A stretch of 64,000 bases of DNA, taken from Berkiella sp963829835 (lineage in GTDB: Bacteria; Pseudomonadota; Gammaproteobacteria; Berkiellales; Berkiellaceae). The stretch covers positions 496,001-560,000 of the forward strand of contig CAWHKC010000003.1 in assembly GCA_963829835.1 (NCBI GenBank), in the 5' to 3' direction. The position numbers were made by a program, and so were the translations under genes. How positions within the stretch are numbered: the stretch's first letter is position 1; each line of letters opens with the position of its first letter. Below the pieces are notes generated by a model. It saw only the letters and a list, made by a program, of their open reading frames with translations, was not told the DNA's origin and searched no databases. Shown piece by piece: positions 45,574 to 54,336 of the stretch.

Positions 45574-46350
45574 CTATGATATAGAGCACCCTTGCGGGTA
45601 CAGTTTCGGTTCTTCTGCCCCAATCTTTACAGGCTTAGGGATACGACGAAGAGAAGAGCCATCATAACAAGGTGTAAAAGTTGTCTTAGGTTCCGGTTGT
45701 TCTTCGGGGGATTTAACAATAATAGTATCGGATATGTGAAACCATTTTATCTCTTTCCCATTACGCGCATAGACTTTTGCGCCAGGAAATGCTTTTTCTG
45801 CATTTGATAATGCTACAACTTCGTTATCTCTTTTATCCAAGACAAGTGGTTGTCTTTGAGAAAATGTGACGTGTCGGGCATTTTCTTGTTCCTTCAAATT
45901 AGCTAGCTTAGCCCTCAATTCAGGCGGTGTATTGAGATACTGATTATAGGTTTCATAAACAAGTTTAAATTTATCAATATTTGCAGTTAAATAATCTGCT
46001 AACTTTGTATTTAAGCTCAAATAATTAATCATAGAAGAAGTGCCGTCGGTTTCTATAGCAGTATAGGCATTAAGAAAATATTCATAAACGCCGCGGTCTT
46101 CAAACATCATAGAAATAAAACGCGAGATAGTATCTTCATTTTTGGAATTTCGTGTTAAAAATTTAAATAATTCAGGCTTATTAGTTATACTTTGGGGATC
46201 TATGGTCTTCATGGAATTCATGATCTTCATGGTATCCATGATCACATCAAATACAGGTTTATGTACAACAAAAGCATGGACTATTTCCAATATTTTCAAA
46301 TTGGCTTCGCTCGCTTTTGCCTGTTCAATTAAATCTTTAGTACCCAACAT
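45574..46350 (-). CDS. hypothetical protein ending in CaaX-like CSIS, 258 aa
   Basis: Start at ATG 46350 (MLGTKDLIEQAKASEANL), with GGGGGC before it, not the TTG at 46362. The helical N-terminal 160 residues are followed by a beta-rich segment (KVYARNGKEIKWFHISDTII) and a Pro/Lys-rich tail ending YPQGCSIS. C-S-I-S fits the farnesylation pattern (Ser at the last position). No catalytic motif recognised. Candidate lipid-anchored effector (inference). Confidence 0.6.
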   Translation of the reverse strand: MLGTKDLIEQAKASEANLKILEIVHAFVVHKPVFDVIMDTMKIMNSMKTIDPQSITNKPELFKFLTRNSKNEDTISRFISMMFEDRGVYEYFLNAYTAIETDGTSSMINYLSLNTKLADYLTANIDKFKLVYETYNQYLNTPPELRAKLANLKEQENARHVTFSQRQPLVLDKRDNEVVALSNAEKAFPGAKVYARNGKEIKWFHISDTIIVKSPEEQPEPKTTFTPCYDGSSLRRIPKPVKIGAEEPKLYPQGCSIS

Positions 46351-46501
46351 AATTGCCCCCAATGTTTAGATGAATTTCTGCCACTCAGTAATGATTACAT
46401 TATACTTAGCTGGCTAAATTTGTATGTGGTAAAAAAGTATATATGATTGCCCAAAAGATAGATGGTTGTACTTAAAGGGCAATTTGCAGAACGGGGGCCT
46501 T

Positions 46502-46738
46502 CTAGCGATCGACGAATTTCATCTGTTGCTCACTATAACGATGGCCGGCTATTTTACCAGGAGGAATGGCTTCATCTAACTTTTTAATATCGGCTAAGGA
46601 AAGACTAATATTTATAGCTTCAACGTTTTTTTCTAAAAACTTTTGATGTTTTGTGCCTGGAATTGGCACAAAATCATTGCCCTTATGTAAGTTCCAGGCC
46701 AGCGCAAAATGAGAATTAGCTAAGTTGCTGTAGTGAAA
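46502..46738 (-). pseudogene. aldo/keto reductase C-terminal fragment
   Basis: The reverse strand reads NSHFALAWNLHKGNDFVPIP, GTKHQKFLEKNVEAI and GKIAGHRYSEQQMKFVDR, then a stop at 46502-46504. ALAW-L, PIPGTK and ENV-A are the NADPH-binding end of aldo/keto reductases. The N-terminal 240 or so residues are missing. Homology stops at a GGGGTCAAGTATAC repeat at 46738, suggesting loss at a repeat. Confidence 0.75.
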
Positions 46739-46855
46739 GGGGTCAAGTATACCTGTATAGACCGGCCCCTACCGTGGTTTTGTGAATTTACATATTGAAT
46801 AGAAAATTTTAATGAATATGGGTAGGGGCTGGTCACCGTGCCGGCCCATCTTGAA

Positions 46856-46943
46856 GCCCGCCTACACTTCGTTTCGGCGCGGCATAAGATTTTGTAACGT
46901 TCGCTGAACGCGAACTAACAAAATCTAATGGTGCCTCGGGCAG
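46856..46943 (+). repeat. palindromic repeat plus 15 bp of tRNA-Arg 3' end
   Basis: About 88 bp aligning with 59324-59415: GCCCGCCTAC...GGCGCGGCATAAG, ATTTTGT...ACAAAATCTAATGG, then TGCCTCGGGCAG. The last 15 bp (46929-46943) copy the 3' end of tRNA-Arg(CCU) with one change. The inner stem changes GTTCGCT/AGCGAGC to GTTCGC/GCGAAC, keeping pairing. Possible old attachment site, or a mobile palindrome. Confidence 0.6.
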
Positions 46944-47181
46944 TAGTTACATTGTTGTGAGAGACCTTATGAATTAAGGGTTTTAAAGAAATTGAAGAAT
47001 AAAAGTACCCCCGGTGTTACCCCCAAAATGAGTGGTGGGTGGGAAATTTATGGTTTGTGGTTTTTTTGAATTGTATAAAAGATTTAATAATGAAACTCAG
47101 ATAATGGAAGAGATATTTATTTCATTGCCGATCATGTCTTTTCCTGTAATCTAGCCTAGATTTCGCACAGCCAATTCAATT

Positions 47182-47406
47182 TCAGGTGTTTCTAGGACCT
47201 TTTGTAAGCGTCTCCGTTGGAGTTTTAGGTTCAATCTTTTCTCTTTGTTTTCTAACCACTTCAATAAAAGGTTCTGTTCGGTTTATTACTTTCATTTCAG
47301 CATCATTAAGAATTCTTAACATCTCTTTCTTGATTTCTTCTGATGTCATTTTGGGATCCTTTTTAGCTTGCTCCAACAATCTTTCTAATTGTCTATGTAA
47401 TTGACC
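47182..47406 (-). pseudogene. 3' part of effector-like gene split by IS66
   Basis: Encodes HRQLERLLEQAKKDPKMTSE and on to TLTKGPRNT. After removing the IS and one 8-bp duplicate, the upstream gene reads AGQ-LHRQLERLL in frame into this segment. The apparent start (MGEEMSAYGQ) is made of IS66 end sequence. The restored protein would be 470 residues with a coiled-coil end. Confidence 0.85.
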
Positions 47407-47525
47407 GTAAGCGCTCATTTCTTCCCCCATTGATAACTACACCGATCTTTGCCCACTTTTAAGGGGGCCGGCGTTGACGTAGCGCAGCGGAGTTAATGAC
47501 GGGGGGATGTTATCAGGAGTAAATC

Positions 47526-49109
47526 TTACGAAATGCTCAGCAGACCCTGATCAATATTGAATGGCAGCAATGCTTCCACGTCACTTTCGCTGGTAGCATA
47601 AGGAAGCTTAGTTAAAATGGAGCGCAAATAACTGTACGGCTCAAGTTTATGATGTTTCGCTGTTTCAATGATTGAATAGATAATCTCCGCCGCTCTCGCA
47701 CCAGCAACGCTATCACAAAATAACCAATTCTTCCTGCCCATGACAAAGGGTTTAATTTTTCGTTCAGACAACCCGTTATCCATCTCAAGTCGGCCATCAT
47801 TAATATATTGTGTTAATTTATCCCATTGATTTAAAGCATAACCGAAAGCATCTCCTAATGGACTTTTGGGACGTATGTGCAAACTGTTGTCATCTAGCCA
47901 TTGCTTAAATTCAATTAATAATGGCTTGGAATGCTGTTGGCGATATTGATAAACCTCTTCAGGCGCGGCACCTTTAAGCTTTAATTCCTCTTCAATACGG
48001 TACAGTTTTGCTATTTTCTTAACGGCTTTATGCGCCAAACCTTCGGTTTTAATCGATTTGGAAACGTCATAGAATTTACGGCGACAATGCATCCAGCAGG
48101 CAAGCAAAGTAATACCTGGTATTACCCTAGCATAGGTGTCATAAGCCGAATGTCCATCAGAATGCAGCCAACCTTTGAAGTCTTCAAGCAATTGTACAAC
48201 CACACCATGACCCCGACTCTGATCATAGTGATAAATAATGCTGCGTTTATCGGGTGGACCACCAATAAAGCACCACATGTAAGATTTTGCTTCCGCAGCT
48301 CTATCAGGCTCTTTTAACACCTGCACCGGTGTTTCATCGGCATAGGCAATATCATAGGTCGTGAGTGTATGCTGCATCAGCTTATATAAAGGCAATAGTA
48401 ATTCACTAATTTTTATCATCCAATGTGACAATGTGTTGCGAGCAATGTCCACACCCATACGCTGTAGAATGCTTTCTTGACGATATAACGGCAAATGATC
48501 GCAGAACTTCGATACCGCAATGTGTGCCAACAACCCAGGGCTAGCAATGCTTTTTGGAATGGGGTGTTTTGGGCCTTTGGCTGTCGTGATCGTTGTTTCG
48601 CAAGCTTTGCACGCATACTTGTATCGCACATGTTGGATCACTTGCGCTTTAGCGGGGATAAAATCCAGTTGCTCTGTGATTTCATCACCGATTTTGGTTA
48701 AAGCGCATCCACATGAACAAACTTTATCTGCGTCAGATAAATCATGGATTTGCTGCACGCGAGGTAAATCTTGCGAGATAGGTTTCCTGCCAGACTTCTT
48801 ACGTTGGTGGGCTGCAATGGTGATTTCACTATCGACTTGAGCAATCTCTACAAGATTATCAGGCGTAGCAATTTCATCAAATAAAGTGCATTGATTGGGG
48901 TTGTCTTTTTCAGATTTTCGACCAAATCGGTGACGAAGTGCATTGTTTAATTGATAACGTAAAGATTCAATGACTTGATGGGATTCATGTAGAGCTATTT
49001 TATGCGCATTAATTTCCCCATGTAACTGCCGAACGATTTCGGCTAGTTCTTCTGGGGTTTTACTGTGTAGATTCTCTAATGCACTCATGCGCGCATTATA
49101 GCAAATCAT
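47526..49109 (-). CDS. tnpC: IS66 transposase TnpC
   Basis: 527 residues. It contains a coiled-coil N-terminus with ALRHRFGRKSEK, a zinc-finger-like CSCGC...CKAC segment, the DDE catalytic core with YADETPVQVL, LHSDGHSAYD and the final ERKIKPFVMGRKNWLF (catalytic Glu region), and the C-terminal IIETAKHHKLEPYSYL block. All are typical of IS66 transposases and the length is normal. ATG 49109 adjoins the tnpB stop. ATG 49088 is another possible start. Confidence 0.95.
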   Translation of the reverse strand: MICYNARMSALENLHSKTPEELAEIVRQLHGEINAHKIALHESHQVIESLRYQLNNALRHRFGRKSEKDNPNQCTLFDEIATPDNLVEIAQVDSEITIAAHQRKKSGRKPISQDLPRVQQIHDLSDADKVCSCGCALTKIGDEITEQLDFIPAKAQVIQHVRYKYACKACETTITTAKGPKHPIPKSIASPGLLAHIAVSKFCDHLPLYRQESILQRMGVDIARNTLSHWMIKISELLLPLYKLMQHTLTTYDIAYADETPVQVLKEPDRAAEAKSYMWCFIGGPPDKRSIIYHYDQSRGHGVVVQLLEDFKGWLHSDGHSAYDTYARVIPGITLLACWMHCRRKFYDVSKSIKTEGLAHKAVKKIAKLYRIEEELKLKGAAPEEVYQYRQQHSKPLLIEFKQWLDDNSLHIRPKSPLGDAFGYALNQWDKLTQYINDGRLEMDNGLSERKIKPFVMGRKNWLFCDSVAGARAAEIIYSIIETAKHHKLEPYSYLRSILTKLPYATSESDVEALLPFNIDQGLLSIS

Positions 49110-49110
49110 T

Positions 49111-49467
49111 TTAAAAATATTGAGTAATATTTAAGTCTGGATGGTGTTTTAGCCGATAAAAATCAAAGCCTCTCATTAATGCTTGAAAAAGATCGTTGTT
49201 AATTTCAATAGGGCTGTGGATATGCTGTGGAAAAGTGAACTTTTCTTTCTCCAATTTTTTATATAGCAAAAGGAAGCCATTATTATCCCAAAGAATGGCT
49301 TTAATCTTGTCTTTTGATTTACCATAAAATAGAAACATTTGTTTTGACTGTGGATCTTGCTTCAACGAATCAACGACAAGTAAAATCAAACCGTTGATTT
49401 GTTTGCGCATATCGATAGGCTGAGTACAAACCATGATTTTAATATCATCTGAGATTGATATCATCAT
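49111..49467 (-). CDS. tnpB: IS66 accessory protein TnpB
   Basis: 118 residues with VCTQPIDMRKQINGL and MFLFYGKSKDKIKAILWDNN, plus GFLLLYKKLEKEKF, the standard TnpB (IS66 Orf2) signature. Needed with TnpA for IS66 transposition. It overlaps tnpA by 4 bp. Confidence 0.95.
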   Translation of the reverse strand: MMISISDDIKIMVCTQPIDMRKQINGLILLVVDSLKQDPQSKQMFLFYGKSKDKIKAILWDNNGFLLLYKKLEKEKFTFPQHIHSPIEINNDLFQALMRGFDFYRLKHHPDLNITQYF

Positions 49468-49805
49468 AGTCCTCCTAAGGATTTAACAATTGCGACTAAA
49501 CTGTTCATCGGCAAGTTAGAAGGTAATACAAGTTTTGTTTGATTTGGAAAAATTAGTTCAATGTTGCGGTTATGCTTAGAAACGACTGTTTCTGGTTCTT
49601 TGATTACTGCCGGAAAGAATGAAATCTTTTTTGCGTTAGGCTTACCCTTCAAACCCTTTGTTCGCCACCAAGAAAAGCTAGCGAAGCTTATATTTTCTTG
49701 CTCACAATATTTCGTTTGCGTTAGACCACTGGACAGCCAATTGTCGATATGCTTTTGCCAATATTCTCTTTTGATGCTTCGAGTGGTTTGTTGTGATTCA
49801 GACAT
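49464..49805 (-). CDS. tnpA: IS66 accessory protein TnpA
   Basis: 113 residues with WQKHIDNWLSSGLTQTKYCE and ISFASFSWWRTK, a helix-turn-helix as in IS66 TnpA (Orf1). It is the first gene of the IS operon, 81 bp inside the right end. Confidence 0.9.
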   Translation of the reverse strand: MSESQQTTRSIKREYWQKHIDNWLSSGLTQTKYCEQENISFASFSWWRTKGLKGKPNAKKISFFPAVIKEPETVVSKHNRNIELIFPNQTKLVLPSNLPMNSLVAIVKSLGGL

Positions 49806-49886
49806 CAGGATGCTCCTTAATTGGTTAAGGCCGCATTATGTCATCATCGGTTGGGGCATTTTAGGTGGGGGTAAATGATCGCTTAC

Positions 49887-51082
49887 AATTGACCTGCGTT
49901 AGTATCATAAAGATTACTGCTAACAAATCCAAAAAATGTTTTATAGGCAGACTTACCAGAACTTTCGGGTCCTTTATTTCTTAGTTCTTCTTGTTTTTTA
50001 AAATTGTTTATCTCATCAGTAACGCTCTTGAGGGTTGCCATCGTTGCTGTCTTGATGACATTGGCATTATTTCTCTGGACTAATTCCATTTGAGGAGCCG
50101 GTAATTGGTCGCAACGTTTCGCAGGCATAGTATACATTGTTAAGGGAGTGCCAAAAGGAGGGGCTTCCAATTCTTTTTGAGGTAATTTTTTGTTACGTCT
50201 TTCGGCAATTACTGCATCGCGTTTGGATGCAGAGGGATCTGCTTGCATAACAGTTCCTACACAGTTTCCAGGATCAACAGATGTCGAATTTGAAGTAACT
50301 ACATGCGAGACATTCCTAGATAATAAATCAGACTGCTTACCCTTGTCAGATTGTTGCGCTGCAGTTTGCAATATTCCATCTAAGTTCTTTTTTGCTACGG
50401 CTTCGTTATTATCTAAACAAATATCGATACAAGAAAAAAACTTTGCACCGCCGGCTGTTTGACATTCAAATACATTGTTAAAGGTAAACCCTTTTTCTAA
50501 TTTATCCTTCTTGATGTCAACATTTGGGAGTACTTTTATTTTTCCGTCATCCCCCGGTTCAGAATAACTTGGATCTCTATCTGAAGGATTATTTTTAACA
50601 GTGAATTGTAAATGAGGATTTTTACCGCATTGTACTTGCATTACCACGTTCATCACTTTATTGTCAGATGTTCTAACGGCAAATGAAGATAAAACAAGGT
50701 GCAAGTTTTCTGGTTGTTTTGCTGCTAAGAGTGCAATATCTGATTGAAGCTGAGTGAATTCTGATAAAGTTAATGGTTTTTTTGTGTAAAATAGAAACTC
50801 ATTAGTAATTAAACGTGTAACACTATTTTCTTTCCCGGCTTTTAGCGTATTATCTGCTTCACAATTATTTGTTTTATGTACTGTAGCAGCATCATCGACC
50901 AATCCTGTTATAACAGCCAGCAACCTACTTTGCTGTGATTTTTCATCAGCTTCATCAACGCCAAACTCACCGGTCTTAAACCAAGGATCGTCATCTGGAC
51001 TACAAGTAACTGCAATATCTTGAATGGTTACAGGATTGTTTATTCGTTGTTCTGTTTCTCTTATTTCTTTTTCAGGATCCAC
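49887..51082 (-). pseudogene. 5' part of effector-like gene split by IS66
   Basis: 399 codons are readable, and the last codon and stop come from the IS end (TTGTAAGC). The protein is soluble and mixed alpha/beta, with Cys-containing motifs FECQTAGGAKFFSCIDICLD and a Lys-rich linker (KKLPQKELEAPP). No signal peptide. I recognise no family. ATG 51082 is followed by DPEKEIRETEQRINNPV. The 3' part is at 47182-47398. Confidence 0.8.
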
Positions 51083-51249
51083 TGTTTATCCATTTTATCT
51101 AATTTATATCGAAGCTATAATATAAAAAATAGACTATTTATATGGCGTTTAAGTTTTAAAAATATGCAAGTATCTACACCTATAGGCTATGATCTATACT
51201 TCTTTCCTATAGGTTGAATATATTATTGGATGATTGTGAAGAGGTAATT

Positions 51250-51654
51250 ATGCTAGACGGAATTAAAAGAACAATTGATGAAGCACCTGTTGACCAAGTT
51301 AACTTAGAAAAGAAAAATATTAAAGATGGAGATGTCGAAGCGATTGCTCGTTATATCGTTGAAAAAAGGCCTCACGTTACGGAGGTGTTTCTAAATAAGA
51401 ATAATCTCAGCGATGAAGGCGCTAAAAAGCTTGCTGATGTATTTTCTAAACTAACAACTTTAACAAAATTAGACGTTCAATTTAATTCTAATATTGGTGA
51501 AGCAGGAGTTATGGCTTTAGAGTCTTTAAAAACTTCTAATCATAATCTTAAAATATTTTATCATGGGACCAAAATTGGGAGTGATGCTCAGATGCGACAA
51601 ATACAAGAAAAAGCACGACAAGAACGCGAAGCTAAGAAAAACAGACCCCTCTAA
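51250..51654 (+). CDS. leucine-rich-repeat protein, 134 aa
   Basis: Start at ATG 51250 (MLDGIKRTIDEAP), with GAAGAGG 7 bp upstream. The TTG at 51214 is less likely. It has three RNase-inhibitor-type repeats (VDQVNLEKKNIKDGDVEAIA; VTEVFLNKNNLSDEGAKKLA; LTKLDVQFNSNIGEAGVMAL) and a charged coiled tail (QIQEKARQEREAKKNR). Such short LRR proteins in this kind of genome bind host proteins. No enzymatic domain. Confidence 0.75.
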   Translation: MLDGIKRTIDEAPVDQVNLEKKNIKDGDVEAIARYIVEKRPHVTEVFLNKNNLSDEGAKKLADVFSKLTTLTKLDVQFNSNIGEAGVMALESLKTSNHNLKIFYHGTKIGSDAQMRQIQEKARQEREAKKNRPL

Positions 51655-51761
51655 TTGACTTCGAAAATTTTATTTGTAGAATGTCGATAGTCAGGCTTGA
51701 ATTATTGACTTTCGCTTTTAGTTAGTATTTCTTTTCACTAATGACACATATTAGGGTTAGA

Positions 51762-52157
51762 ATGAGCAAAAAATTGTTATCCTTAGATACTTCCTTTTTA
51801 AGAAGTAAATCGAATAAACTATATGATATATATCCTCAAACTGATTATGTACATTGTATTAGTGAATCTACTGATCTCGAATTAAATGATTCTTATCAAA
51901 ATACTGAAAAAGAAAAACGAACTCGTGATAGTGTATTTATAAAATGGTTAGATATTGAAGCATTGCAGCCAAGAAGATTGGTGTTTTTAAAAGAAATTCA
52001 ATGGTTAGTGGAGAACAAATCCATTCATCCACCTCAACAGATTCACCATCTTTGTGTCTTTTGCCATGCCAATACAATCCTGGTTTCAGTTTCTTGCCAT
52101 TTAGCTCAAACCAATCAACATGCGAGAGATAACAAGAACGTTCTATCTCAGGTTTAA
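51762..52157 (+). CDS. uncertain gene, probably 3'-truncated
   Basis: ATG 51762 (MSKKLLSLDTSFLRSKSNKL) gives 131 residues. The first 75 or so look like real coding sequence. The end overlaps the opposite-strand DUF927 remnant and is probably read-through beyond a junction near 51990. The function is not recognised. Confidence 0.35.
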   Translation: MSKKLLSLDTSFLRSKSNKLYDIYPQTDYVHCISESTDLELNDSYQNTEKEKRTRDSVFIKWLDIEALQPRRLVFLKEIQWLVENKSIHPPQQIHHLCVFCHANTILVSVSCHLAQTNQHARDNKNVLSQV

Positions 52158-52311
52158 GCAATACTAGAGGAGGCACCAAAACAGGATTGGTGACTTCCCC
52201 CATTATGTTCTCGTTGTTACCACTCATGTAATCATCATGGGAACGCTCACCACCCCCATGATTGCAGTGTTGTTCACGCTGTTCTCGATATTCCCGCTCA
52301 CTAGTATTCAT
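51990..52311 (-). pseudogene. DUF927 (mobile-element primase/helicase) N-terminal fragment
   Basis: ATG 52311 follows GAGG. Residues read SCYLSHVDWFELNGKKLKPG, LYWHGKRHK and VDEWICSPLTIEF. This is the start of DUF927-type proteins of integrative elements (family pattern RP-F-V-D-W-E-GRKLRPGVYWHG...EWICSPL). Homology stops near 51990, so about 500 residues are lost. AlpA at 54133 on the same strand is the usual partner of such genes. Confidence 0.65.
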
Positions 52312-52448
52312 GCGACACCTCTTGAGGCGCGCCAGCACATCGATGCGCTAAATAGGTCCGTATATCTGTTTTTGTCATAAATTCCATTACAATTAAAACA
52401 AAAATTCAGTAAAATGACAAACAATTTTCATACTACAGAGAAAATCCT

Positions 52449-53834
52449 ATGAAACGCGGCCCAATTGAAGAAGACTTAGAAGACCTAGATGGTCAAGGAG
52501 AGCGCAAAGACGCGCGCCTTATCTCATACGATGATTTTATATCTTTCTGCGAAAATGGCGACCTTGATGGGGTTAATGATGCCATTGCTAGCCTTTCAAT
52601 GAAGCAAATAACCAAAAATGAAACAAAAAGTGGGCTTGCACAGAAAAATGAAGGGTTTATAAAGGCAGCTCGCAATGGTCACCTTGTTGTAGTCAATCGA
52701 TTGCTTGAGATTCAGTCTGTTCGAGATAATATACTCGAATGCTATTATGAATATAAACCTACGGGTCCTACTTTTAACTCTGCCTTCGATTTTGCAGTTA
52801 AAAATGGCCACATTGCTGTGGTCAATCGCTTGCTAGAGTTTCAAGAAGTAGTCAACAAAATTGAAAATCGTCATCTCACGGTAGCAGCTGGAAACGGCCA
52901 CATTGCTGTAGTCAATCGCTTGCTAGAGCTGCAAGAAGTAGTCGATAATGTTGCTGCTTGTGACAATAATGCTCTCAGACAGGCAGCTGGAAACGGCCAC
53001 CTTGATGTGGTCAATCGCTTACTAGAGTTTCAAACTGTTCGAGATAACGTTGCCGCTGTTGACACTGATATGATCATGGGTATTACTATGTGGGGCGTCC
53101 CCTCTTGGGGGTTATGTTCAACTGCTTTGGATTATGCAGCTCGGGGCGGTTACCTCGATATAGTCAATCGCTTGCTAGAGTTTCAAGTAGTTCGAGATAA
53201 TATTGCTGAGAATTATGCGTTTAAAAGGGCAGCTGAAAAGGGTCACCTTGATATAGTCAATCGCTTACTAGAGTTTCAAGCTGTCCGAGATAATATTGCC
53301 GATAATAACAATGAGGCGCTCGCATGGGCAGCAGGAGACGGCCGCCTTGCTGTGGTCAATCGCTTGCTAGAGTTTCAAGCTGTTCGAGATAATATTACCG
53401 CTAATAACAATGGTGCGCTAAGAGCTGCAGCTCGAAAATCCCACCTTGCGGTTGTTGAGCGTTTGCTAGAGATCGATCGAAGCTGCTATAACAATATTTT
53501 AGAGGCTGATTTTCCCGAAGTTTATGAAGCAATAGGGAATAGAAGAGTCGCTAAAGGTGTTGCGGTTAAAGCTCTGAATGAATGGAACCCAAGTGAAAAT
53601 AATGCTAGAATACCGTTGAATGTCAAGAATAAAATTCTCACCTTTGCTTTTCATGCTGATTTATGCGGAAAGGAAGCATGTACAGATCCTACCGAATATT
53701 CACAAGGTATGAAGGGTGAGAGTATTTGTACAATAATTGATACATTGAGACAAAGATTTGAACGAAATGTTCAAAATGCATCAGAACCTTCAGATAAGAA
53801 AAGAAAAAAGAATCATTGTTGCTTTATTTTTTAG
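52449..53834 (+). CDS. ankyrin-repeat protein with polybasic CaaX terminus
   Basis: 461 residues starting MKRGPIEEDLEDLDGQGERK. Residues about 60-350 are ankyrin-like repeats with a shared unit NGHLDVVNRLLEFQAVRDNI. The C-terminus is KKRKKNHCCFIF: a Lys/Arg cluster, two Cys and a CaaX box (C-F-I-F), the layout of K-Ras-type lipid anchors. Phe at the last position fits geranylgeranylation. It lies between two parts of a decayed mobile element on the opposite strand. Probably a host-membrane-anchored effector. Export is inferred. Confidence 0.85.
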   Translation: MKRGPIEEDLEDLDGQGERKDARLISYDDFISFCENGDLDGVNDAIASLSMKQITKNETKSGLAQKNEGFIKAARNGHLVVVNRLLEIQSVRDNILECYYEYKPTGPTFNSAFDFAVKNGHIAVVNRLLEFQEVVNKIENRHLTVAAGNGHIAVVNRLLELQEVVDNVAACDNNALRQAAGNGHLDVVNRLLEFQTVRDNVAAVDTDMIMGITMWGVPSWGLCSTALDYAARGGYLDIVNRLLEFQVVRDNIAENYAFKRAAEKGHLDIVNRLLEFQAVRDNIADNNNEALAWAAGDGRLAVVNRLLEFQAVRDNITANNNGALRAAARKSHLAVVERLLEIDRSCYNNILEADFPEVYEAIGNRRVAKGVAVKALNEWNPSENNARIPLNVKNKILTFAFHADLCGKEACTDPTEYSQGMKGESICTIIDTLRQRFERNVQNASEPSDKKRKKNHCCFIF

Positions 53835-54132
53835 CAAATGAAGGCTAAAAAAAGATTGATTTTATAAGTCCTTATATCAGTTCTCTGAAATCACTATTTC
53901 AATACGGCACATCCGCAATTTATTTTGATTCAACAGGAAAATCGATAGCATGTCGTATCTTTATGGATACTGGCTGGCGTGATTCTATTCCTGGATATGA
54001 CTCCCATCCCAACTAAGGGGACATCCAGTCAAGCGGAACATCTGACTTCATTGGATGTCCTTCGAGTTCCTGTTGGTGGTTTAAGGCCAGCATTTAACAT
54101 GGAAGTTTTAAATTGTTCGATATAATTCTGCA
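53835..54132. other. intergenic remnant region with a 9-bp inverted repeat
   Basis: From about 53856 one frame reads SLKSLFQYGTSAIYFDSTGK and ends at 54015-54017 with no start codon, a likely gene remnant. GGACATCCA (54019-54027) and TGGATGTCC (54052-54060) form a stem. No intact gene is seen. Confidence 0.35.
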
Positions 54133-54336
54133 TTAAACACCTCTTGCTTCTTTGCGGCTTGTTTTAATTTGCTGTTCCATCCAGGCATCGATATCCCGCT
54201 CTAACCAAGCAACAGCGCGATCGCCAAGTTTGATAGACTTGGGGAATCTGTTTTCAGCGATGCGCATGTAAATGGTGCTGCGAGAAAACCCCGTAAGGGT
54301 TTTGACATCTGTTAGTCTTAAGAACCTATGCGACAT
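54133..54336 (-). CDS. AlpA-family excisionase/regulator
   Basis: 67 residues: FLRLTDVKTLTGFSRSTIYM, RIAENRFPKSIKLGDRAVAW and LERDIDAWMEQQI form the complete AlpA winged-helix pattern (LRLxxVxxxTGxSRSTIYxx...FPxxxxLGxRAVxWxxxEIDxW). ATG 54336 has GGAG. AlpA proteins control excision and transcription of integrated elements. Its presence marks the region as an old integrative element. No integrase is visible. Confidence 0.9.
   Translation of the reverse strand: MSHRFLRLTDVKTLTGFSRSTIYMRIAENRFPKSIKLGDRAVAWLERDIDAWMEQQIKTSRKEARGV

Larger units (their letters stand above)
47407..49886 (-). mobile_element. complete IS66-family insertion sequence, 2480 bp
   Basis: The ends are inverted repeats GTAAGCGCTCATTTCTTCCCCC (left, given here in two parts: GTAAGCGCTCATTT and CTTCCCCC) and GTAAGCGATCATTTACCCCC (right, minus strand). 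An exact 8-bp target duplication AATTGACC flanks them at 47399-47406 and 49887-49894. Inside are intact tnpA, tnpB and tnpC in the usual order. The insertion is recent in appearance because all frames and the duplication are intact. Confidence 0.95.

Noticed and set aside
46190..46240. Repeats of ATGGTNTTCATGGA-like units as a DNA repeat element
   Set aside because: They lie inside a coding gene on the minus strand and reflect an amphipathic Met/Lys/Ile stretch.
47204..47230. GTAAGCGTC as the left end of IS66
   Set aside because: Only seven bases match; the end at 47407 matches over 14 bases and has the exact 8-bp target duplication.
47407..47430. Start codon MGEEMSAY for an independent 82-residue gene
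   Set aside because: Those bases are the IS66 left end; the remainder is the 3' part of the interrupted gene.
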